From the NCBI RefSeq assembly GCF_027941955.1, contig NZ_CP115960.1:1488001-1552000 (forward strand): 64,000 bases of DNA, in the 5' to 3' direction. Positions 59,079-64,000 of this stretch are shown here, piece by piece. A model generated the notes under the pieces. It did no database searches. It worked only from the letters and a program-made list of their open reading frames with translations, and had not been told where the DNA came from. How positions within the stretch are numbered: the stretch's first letter is position 1; each line of letters begins with the position of its first letter. The position numbers and the translations under genes were made by a program. This stretch comes from Sphingomonas sp. 7/4-4. Its GTDB lineage: Bacteria; Pseudomonadota; Alphaproteobacteria; Sphingomonadales; Sphingomonadaceae.

Positions 59079-59806
59079 TCAATCCAGCGCTTCCCCCAGA
59101 ACGCGCGCCCAGCAAAGAAGGATCACTTTGTCGGCGCCGCTGCGCTTGAGCGCGCGTGCGCAGGCCGCCGCGGTCGCGCCGCTGGTATGCACGTCGTCGA
59201 TCAGCACCACCGTCCTGCCCGCCAGCCGCGCCTTGGCATCCCCGGATAACGCGAACGCCCCCGCCACCGCCCTGGCGCGTCCCCGCGCTCCCAGCCCGCG
59301 GAGCACCGGCGTTGCCTTCACCCGCCGCAGTGTCGCGGCATCCATGGGCACTCCGCTCGTCCTGGAAAGCGCTGCGGCGATCAGCGCCGCCTGGTTGAAT
59401 CCGCGCGACCAGATCCGCCAGCGGTGGAGCGGCACCGGCACCAGCAGATCGGCACCCTCGGGCATCAGCCGCGCCATCGCCCGCGCCATCGTCTGCGCAC
59501 AGGCCAGCCGCCCCGAATATTTGAGCTTGAGCGCCACCTCGCGCGCGATATCGCCATAGGCTACCGCCGCGCGCACCCCGTCATGCGACGGCGGCTCGGT
59601 CATGCATTCGGCACATTGCGCGCCCTCGCCGCGATCGAACGCGAACGGCAATTGGCATGTCGCGCACCACGGTGGCCCGAGGAAGCGCAGGCTCCCCCAA
59701 CACGGGGCGCAGAAGCGGTGGTCGGCGGCAGTCACTTCGCCGCAGCCCGGGCAGCGCGGCGGCAGCGCGAGGTCGGCGAGCCGTGCAAGGAAGCGAGCGC
59801 AGCCAT
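59079..59806 (-). CDS. comF: ComF family phosphoribosyltransferase-like protein (frameshift)
   Basis: A 242-residue ComF/GntX-type protein. An N-terminal zinc-finger-like part ('PPRCPGCG', 'HRFCAPCWGSL', 'WCATCQLPF', 'GAQCAECM') precedes a type I phosphoribosyltransferase domain with 'VVLIDDVHTSGAT'. Family members act in natural transformation. The best start is ATG 59806 after AAGGAG; it joins the body if one base is added near 59787-59794. The start overlaps that region of the divergent methyltransferase. Confidence 0.85.
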
Positions 59807-59849
59807 GCCGCTCCTTGTCGCGGGCGCCGCGCCGCTGCACAAGCCGCAC

Positions 59850-60697
59850 GTGTCCGATTCTCAAGCCTCCGAAATCTTCTCGCGCGCCACGCGCCGCCGT
59901 CGCCGCGATCGCGCCGCTCCGGGCTATGCCGGCTTCGCCTTTCTGCGCGAGCACATGCTCGAAGGGCTGCTCGAGCGGCTCGACGCGGTGCGGCGCGAGT
60001 TCCGCGACGTGCTCGATCTCGGCAGCTTTGCCGGCGATCTCGCCATTCCCGGCGCGCGGATCGCGCACGTTGATGCCGGCTTCGGCTTTGCCAAGGCGTC
60101 CGGCGGGGTACAGGCAGACGAGGACCGCCTGCCCTTCGCCGATGCCTCGTTCGACCTGGTGGTGTCGGTCGGCGTGCTCGATCAGGTCAACGACGTGCCC
60201 GGCGCGCTCACGCTCGCCCGCCGCGTGCTGCGCCCCGACGGGCTGTTTCTCGGCGCCTTCGCCGGTGCCGGCACGCTGTCGACGCTGCGCGGCTGCATCA
60301 AGGAGGCCGAAGCCGATCGTCCCGCGGCGCGCTTCCATCCGCAGATCGACGTCCGTTCGGCCGGTGATCTACTCGCCCGCGCAGGTTTCGCGCTGCCCGT
60401 CGCCGATGTCGAGACCTTGGTGGTGCGCTATGCCGGCCTGCCCAATTTGCTGCGCGACCTGCGCGGCATGGCAGCGACCAACCTGCTGCCCAATCCGGCA
60501 CCGCTCACCCGCGACACCCTGGTCCGCGCCTCAGCCGCCTTCGCCGACCGCGCCGAGCCCGACGGCCGCACCCCGGAGCGCTTCGAGATCGTCTACCTGA
60601 CCGGCTGGGCCCTGATCCTTCGCAGCCCAAGCCCGCCCGCCGCGGCAGCGCCACGGCATCGCTGGCCGACGCGCTCAAGCCGAAACGTCCGGACTAG
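59850..60697 (+). CDS. SAM-dependent methyltransferase, BioC/NDUFAF5-like (frameshift)
   Basis: A 282-residue class I methyltransferase. The SAM site is 'DVLDLGSFAGDLAI' with 'DRLPFADASFDLVVSVGVLDQVNDV' as the later motifs. The start 'SDSQASEIFSRATRRRRRDRAA' is typical of the alphaproteobacterial relatives of the complex I assembly factor NDUFAF5. I choose GTG 59850; ATG 59805 is possible. A missing C at 60610-60612 breaks the end; repair gives 'SLADALKPKRPD' and a TAG at 60695. It is convergent and overlapping with mutT. Confidence 0.82.
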
Positions 60698-61107
60698 AGC
60701 AACCGCTCCAGCGCATCGACCAAAGGCACGTCCGCCGGCGGCATCGCGAGCGCGCGCATCTCGGCCGGACGCACCCATTGCAACGCGCTGGCATGCCGCG
60801 GCTCGGGCGTACCCTGCCAAGCGTGCGCCACGTACAACAGCAATAGCAGATGCCGCTCGCCCAGCGCTTCGCTGGCGAAGGTGATCGGGGCCAGCGCCTC
60901 GATCGCGACTTCGATCCCCAATTCCTCGGCCAGTTCGCGCACCAGCGCCGCTTCCGGCACTTCGCCGGACTCGACCTTGCCGCCCGGAAACTCCCACAAA
61001 CCCGCCATCGGCTTGCCCGGCGGGCGCTGCTGCACCAGTACGTAGCCGTCGCCGTCTACCAGCGCCACCGCCACGACCAGCAACAGTCCGGCAACTTCTC
61101 TCGACAC
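60694..61107 (-). CDS. mutT: 8-oxo-dGTP diphosphatase (Nudix)
   Basis: A 137-residue Nudix hydrolase. The Nudix box reads 'GGKVESGEVPEAALVRELAEELGI', preceded by 'VQQRPPGKPMAGLWEFP' as in MutT. It removes oxidised dGTP from the nucleotide pool. The gene is unbroken. The C-terminal ends of this gene and the methyltransferase overlap by 4 nt. Confidence 0.92.
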   Translation of the reverse strand: MSREVAGLLLVVAVALVDGDGYVLVQQRPPGKPMAGLWEFPGGKVESGEVPEAALVRELAEELGIEVAIEALAPITFASEALGERHLLLLLYVAHAWQGTPEPRHASALQWVRPAEMRALAMPPADVPLVDALERLL

Positions 61108-61163
61108 TTCGTTAATTCTCTTTCGCTAGTTTTCGCCGATCCTCTGGGGGAGAAGTGGGCAAT

Positions 61164-61346
61164 ATGCGAGCCCTTACGAAGTCGATCCATCGCCTGGTCC
61201 GCGATTCCAAGGCGGCCACGGCAATCGAATACGGCCTGATCTGTGCGCTGATCGTGCTCGCCATCATGGCGGCCCTGGTCGCGCTCGGGACAGTCACCGG
61301 CGAAATGTGGAACGATGTCAGCACCAAGGTCCAGACCGCGCACTGA
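61164..61346 (+). CDS. flp: Flp-family type IVb pilin 1
   Basis: A 60-residue prepilin. The basic leader 'MRALTKSIHRLVRDSKAATA' ends in the Flp motif 'AIEYGLICALIVLAI', a hydrophobic helix that starts with conserved Glu and Tyr. TadV-type peptidase would cleave before the motif. I start at ATG 61164, about 10 nt after GGGGGAG; the in-frame GTG 61155 is too close to the site. It would form Tad pili, whose other genes are not in the window. Confidence 0.88.
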   Translation: MRALTKSIHRLVRDSKAATAIEYGLICALIVLAIMAALVALGTVTGEMWNDVSTKVQTAH

Positions 61347-61477
61347 ACGTGGTTAACAGCCGGGAAACGGCCCGATTTAGCCGTTTCTTTACTTCCTCCC
61401 CTAGATCGGATGTTGCCGTACCGGATTTCCGGGCCGGCCGGGTGAATGAAGTAGTTCTAGAACGTTGGAGACCGGTT

Positions 61478-61645
61478 ATGCAGAAGATTCGCAACTTCGT
61501 TAAGAATTCCAAGGGCGCCACCGCGATCGAGTACGGCCTGATCGCCGCTCTCATCGCCGTCGCCGCCATCGCCGCGATGTCGGGCCTGGGCAATCAGCTC
61601 AAGACGACCTTCGGCAACGTCACGTCGAACATGAAGACTGGCTAA
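61478..61645 (+). CDS. flp: Flp-family type IVb pilin 2
   Basis: A 55-residue prepilin with leader 'MQKIRNFVKNSKGATA', motif 'AIEYGLIAALIAVAAIAAM' and a polar tail ending 'SNMKTG'. It is a paralogue of the upstream pilin, 131 nt away, with its own ribosome site (TGGAGA). A terminator follows. The second copy has the more canonical Flp sequence and is probably the main pilin. Confidence 0.9.
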   Translation: MQKIRNFVKNSKGATAIEYGLIAALIAVAAIAAMSGLGNQLKTTFGNVTSNMKTG

Positions 61646-61670
61646 GTCTCGTTCGATTAGTAAACGAGAA

Positions 61671-61705
61671 GGGCGGCGGAACGCAGGTTCCGCCGCCCTT
61701 TCTTG
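61671..61705 (+). terminator. Rho-independent terminator after flp
   Basis: GGGCGGCGGAAC and GTTCCGCCGCCC form a perfect 12-bp stem with a 4-nt loop, followed by TTTCTTGTT. It ends the flp transcript and also lies at the 3' side of convergent accA. Confidence 0.88.
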
Positions 61706-61728
61706 TTGCAGTTCCCGCAGCGCGTAGC

Positions 61729-62675
61729 TCAGACGCGGCCCATCGCGAGGAACTTGGCGCGTCGCGCTTGGCGCAGGCTCTCGGGCGACATGCCGTCCAG
61801 CCCGTCCAGCGCCGCTTCTACGGCATCGCCGAGCGCCCGCACCGCCACGCCCGGATCGCGATGCGCGCCGCCCAGCGGCTCGCCGATGATCCCGTCGATC
61901 ACCTTGAGTTCCTTTAAATGTTGCGCGGTCACCTTCATCGCCTCGGCGGCGTCGGGGGCCTTGTCCGCGGTGCGCCACAGGATCGAGGCGCAGCCCTCGG
62001 GCGAGATCACCGAATAGACTGCGTGCTCCATCATCAGCACAATATTGCCCGCCGCCAGCGCCACCGCGCCGCCCGAGCCGCCCTCGCCAAGAATCGTCGC
62101 GACGAGCGGCACCCCGAGATTGAGGCACTGCTCGGTCGAGCGCGCGATCGCTTCAGCCTGGCCGCGCTCCTCGGCCTGCACCCCGGGAACGCGCCCGAAG
62201 TGTCAACCAGGGTGAGGACCGGGAGCCGGAACTTGTCGGCCAGCTGCATCAGCCGGATCGCCTTGCGGTAGCCCTCGGGCTTGCCCATCCCGAAATTGTG
62301 CTTGAGCCGGCTCGCGGTGTCGTCGCCCTTCTCGTGGCCGATCACCATCACCCGACGACCGCGGAAGCGGCCCAGCCCGCCGATGATCGCATTGTCGTCG
62401 GCAAAGGCGCGGTCGCCGCCCAACGGCATGAAGTCCTCGATCAGCCCTGCGACGTAGTGCTTGAAGTGCGGCCGCTCGGGGTGCCGCGCGACCTGCGTCT
62501 TCTGCCATGGCGTCAGCCTGGCATAAGTATCGTGGAGCAGCCGCTCGGCCTTGGCCTGGAGCGGCGTGATTTCCGCCTGGATATCCACCGATCCGCCTTC
62601 GGCGGTACGGCGCAGCTCGTCGATCCGGCTCTGCAGCTCGGCGATCGGTTTCTCGAAGTCGAGGAAGGTTGCCAT
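61729..62675 (-). CDS. accA: Acetyl-CoA carboxylase carboxyltransferase subunit alpha (frameshift)
   Basis: A 315-residue subunit that, with AccD, moves CO2 from carboxybiotin to acetyl-CoA in fatty acid synthesis. Motifs are '[19 protein letters not shown]', '[12 protein letters not shown]', the crotonase-like '[18 protein letters not shown]' and '[12 protein letters not shown]', and '[14 protein letters not shown]'. The length fits the family. One base is missing near the CCCC at 62181-62184. Since accA is essential, this is strong evidence that the break is a sequence error and not a mutation. Confidence 0.93.
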
Positions 62676-62685
62676 CGCTGCGCGG

Positions 62686-63624
62686 TTAGGACGGGCCGGG
62701 CTTTGCGTCAACGCGCGCCGCACCCGCGGCCTTGCCCAGCGCCTCGCCCAGCGGGTGCCGCTGATTGACCAATTCGACCAGCCTTTTGCTGTCGACATGC
62801 GTATAGATCTCGGTCGTCGCGATATCCGCGTGCCCCAGCATCGCCTGCAACGCGCGCAGGTCCGCCCCGCCCTCGAGCAAATGCGTCGCGAAGGCGTGGC
62901 GCAGCACGTGCGGGCTCACGCGATCGGGCGGGATCCCCGCTTCCGCCGCCAGCGCGCGGACGAGCTGATAGAGCCGCACACGCGAGAGATGCGCCTTGCC
63001 CGAGGGAACAGCCACGGCCGACCGACGGCGACGTGCTCGCGCCACGCAGCCACTGCCGCCCGCGCCCGATCGGAGATCGGCACCAGCCGCTCGCGCCCAC
63101 CCTTGCCCTTGAGGATCAGATACGGCCGGTCCGGCGCCACTGCGTTGCGCGGCAGCGACACCAATTCGGTCGCGCGCAGCCCGATCCGTAGAGCAACTCG
63201 ATCAGGGCCGAGAGCCGCAGATCGAGCGGATCCGGCGGCACCCGCGCCTGCCGTGCCGCGATCACTGCGAACATCGCATCGACATCCTCGATACTCAGCA
63301 CCTTCGGGAGCGCCCGCGCCGTCCCCGGCCGCGGCAGCGCCGCGCTCGGGTCATCCCCGCGCAGTCCCTCGTCCGCCAGAAAAGCGTAAAAGCGCCGGAG
63401 CGCCGCCGCCTTGCGCGCCACCGTCGATCGCGCAAGCGCCTGCCATTCGCCTGCCAATCGTTCGATTTCGGCCGCGCCGGCTTCGCCCAACCTCCTTCCA
63501 GCACTTCGGAGGCCAACCGCAGATCGGTGCCATAGGCCGCGATCGTATTCCCTGCCGCGCCCGCCTCCGCCCGCATCATCTCGAGGAAGCGCTCGATCAG
63601 CGCGTGATCGGCATGCCCGGTCAA
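62686..63624 (-). CDS. xerD: Tyrosine recombinase XerD (three frameshifts)
   Basis: A 313-residue site-specific recombinase that resolves chromosome dimers with XerC and FtsK. The N-terminal SAM-like domain ('[20 protein letters not shown]') precedes the catalytic domain. Catalytic residues visible are Arg in '[12 protein letters not shown]', Lys in '[12 protein letters not shown]', the HxxR of '[14 protein letters not shown]' and Tyr in 'TTEIYTHVD'. Single-base losses near 63486, 63180 and 63004 break it into four frames. The start TTG 63624 overlaps the upstream stop (TTGA). Confidence 0.9.
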
Positions 63625-64000
63625 GCCGACCGCGTTACCGCCTCGACGGCGATCATCCGCGCATAATTGACCATCCCCGCGGCGCGCATCGCCGCGACGA
63701 TGTGGAACAGGGCCTCGGGCGCGACATGGTCCCAGTTCACCGATTGCATGCCCACGCCGGCGAGCAGCGCCACCGTCGCCGCGTCGCCGCGTTGCCCGGC
63801 GGCATCGATCGCCTGGGTCCAGGCATTGACCCCGCCGATCGGCACGTCGAGCGTCGCCGCCACGTTCTGTGCATCGCCCGCGTTCAATCGGCCGAGGCCG
63901 GCAAGCCCCGCCGCAAGCATCTGCGCCTTGCGCCGCGATCCGCTGTCGGCAAAGCCCGTGACATCGCCCGCAACCACGCGCGACAAGCCCGGATCGGCCA
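63621..64000 (-). CDS. Protein of unknown function, C-terminal part (runs off window)
   Basis: At least 125 residues, open to the window edge, ending '[11 protein letters not shown]'. It is Ala-rich and helical ('MLAAGLAGLGRLNAGDA', 'ALLAGVGMQSVNWDHV', 'HIVAAMRAAGMVNYARM'), which looks like a helical-repeat or TPR-like tail. It overlaps xerD by 4 nt and is probably co-translated with it. I recall such a protein preceding xerD in sphingomonads, but the family is not certain. Confidence 0.65.
   Translation of the reverse strand, partial: ADPGLSRVVAGDVTGFADSGSRRKAQMLAAGLAGLGRLNAGDAQNVAATLDVPIGGVNAWTQAIDAAGQRGDAATVALLAGVGMQSVNWDHVAPEALFHIVAAMRAAGMVNYARMIAVEAVTRSA

Overview
The window is high-GC DNA from an alphaproteobacterium, most likely Sphingomonas or a close sphingomonad. 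The evidence is a TonB-dependent receptor with a sphingomonad-type plug, ROK and FucP-type sugar genes, GH92/GH125 mannosidases, and a housekeeping block (glutaredoxin, nitrilase, DUF1178, comF, methyltransferase, mutT, Flp pilins, accA, xerD) that I recognise, from memory, as typical sphingomonad gene order.

Layout. 1-3.6 kb: the 5' part of a multi-HAMP sensor kinase, three small genes, and an arsR-SRPBCC-DUF1801 operon. 3.6-25.1 kb: a mannan or N-glycan utilisation locus with two sugar permeases, a ROK kinase, a ROK regulator, a TonB-dependent receptor, three GH92, one GH125, one GH43 and one GH2; an unrelated homocysteine S-methyltransferase gene sits inside it. 25.1-31.8 kb: an XRE-type regulator with a tandem decayed 3' copy, divergent from a giant autotransporter. 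31.9-57.4 kb: a 25-kb block between two ~95% identical direct repeats, one of which abuts tRNA-Arg(CCU). 57.5-64 kb: conserved housekeeping genes.

The 25-kb block is the most unusual part. It holds diaminopropionate synthesis genes (sbnA/sbnB-like), a phosphopantetheinyl transferase, a FAAL-PCP-C-A-PCP synthetase with no release domain, two Gly-rich collagen-like proteins, a pentapeptide-repeat protein, two very large paralogous proteins of unknown function, and two Fe(II)/2-oxoglutarate oxygenases, one of them multidomain. A repeated ~60-residue module links two of the large proteins. I know of no described system with this composition.

Sequence quality. About 30 genes or gene segments are split by indels, nearly all single-base losses in G/C runs. 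They hit accA, xerD, comF and glutaredoxin as well as accessory genes, so they look like consensus errors and not gene decay. Broken genes are therefore annotated as whole genes, with the break point given. Protein lengths quoted for them are after frame repair.
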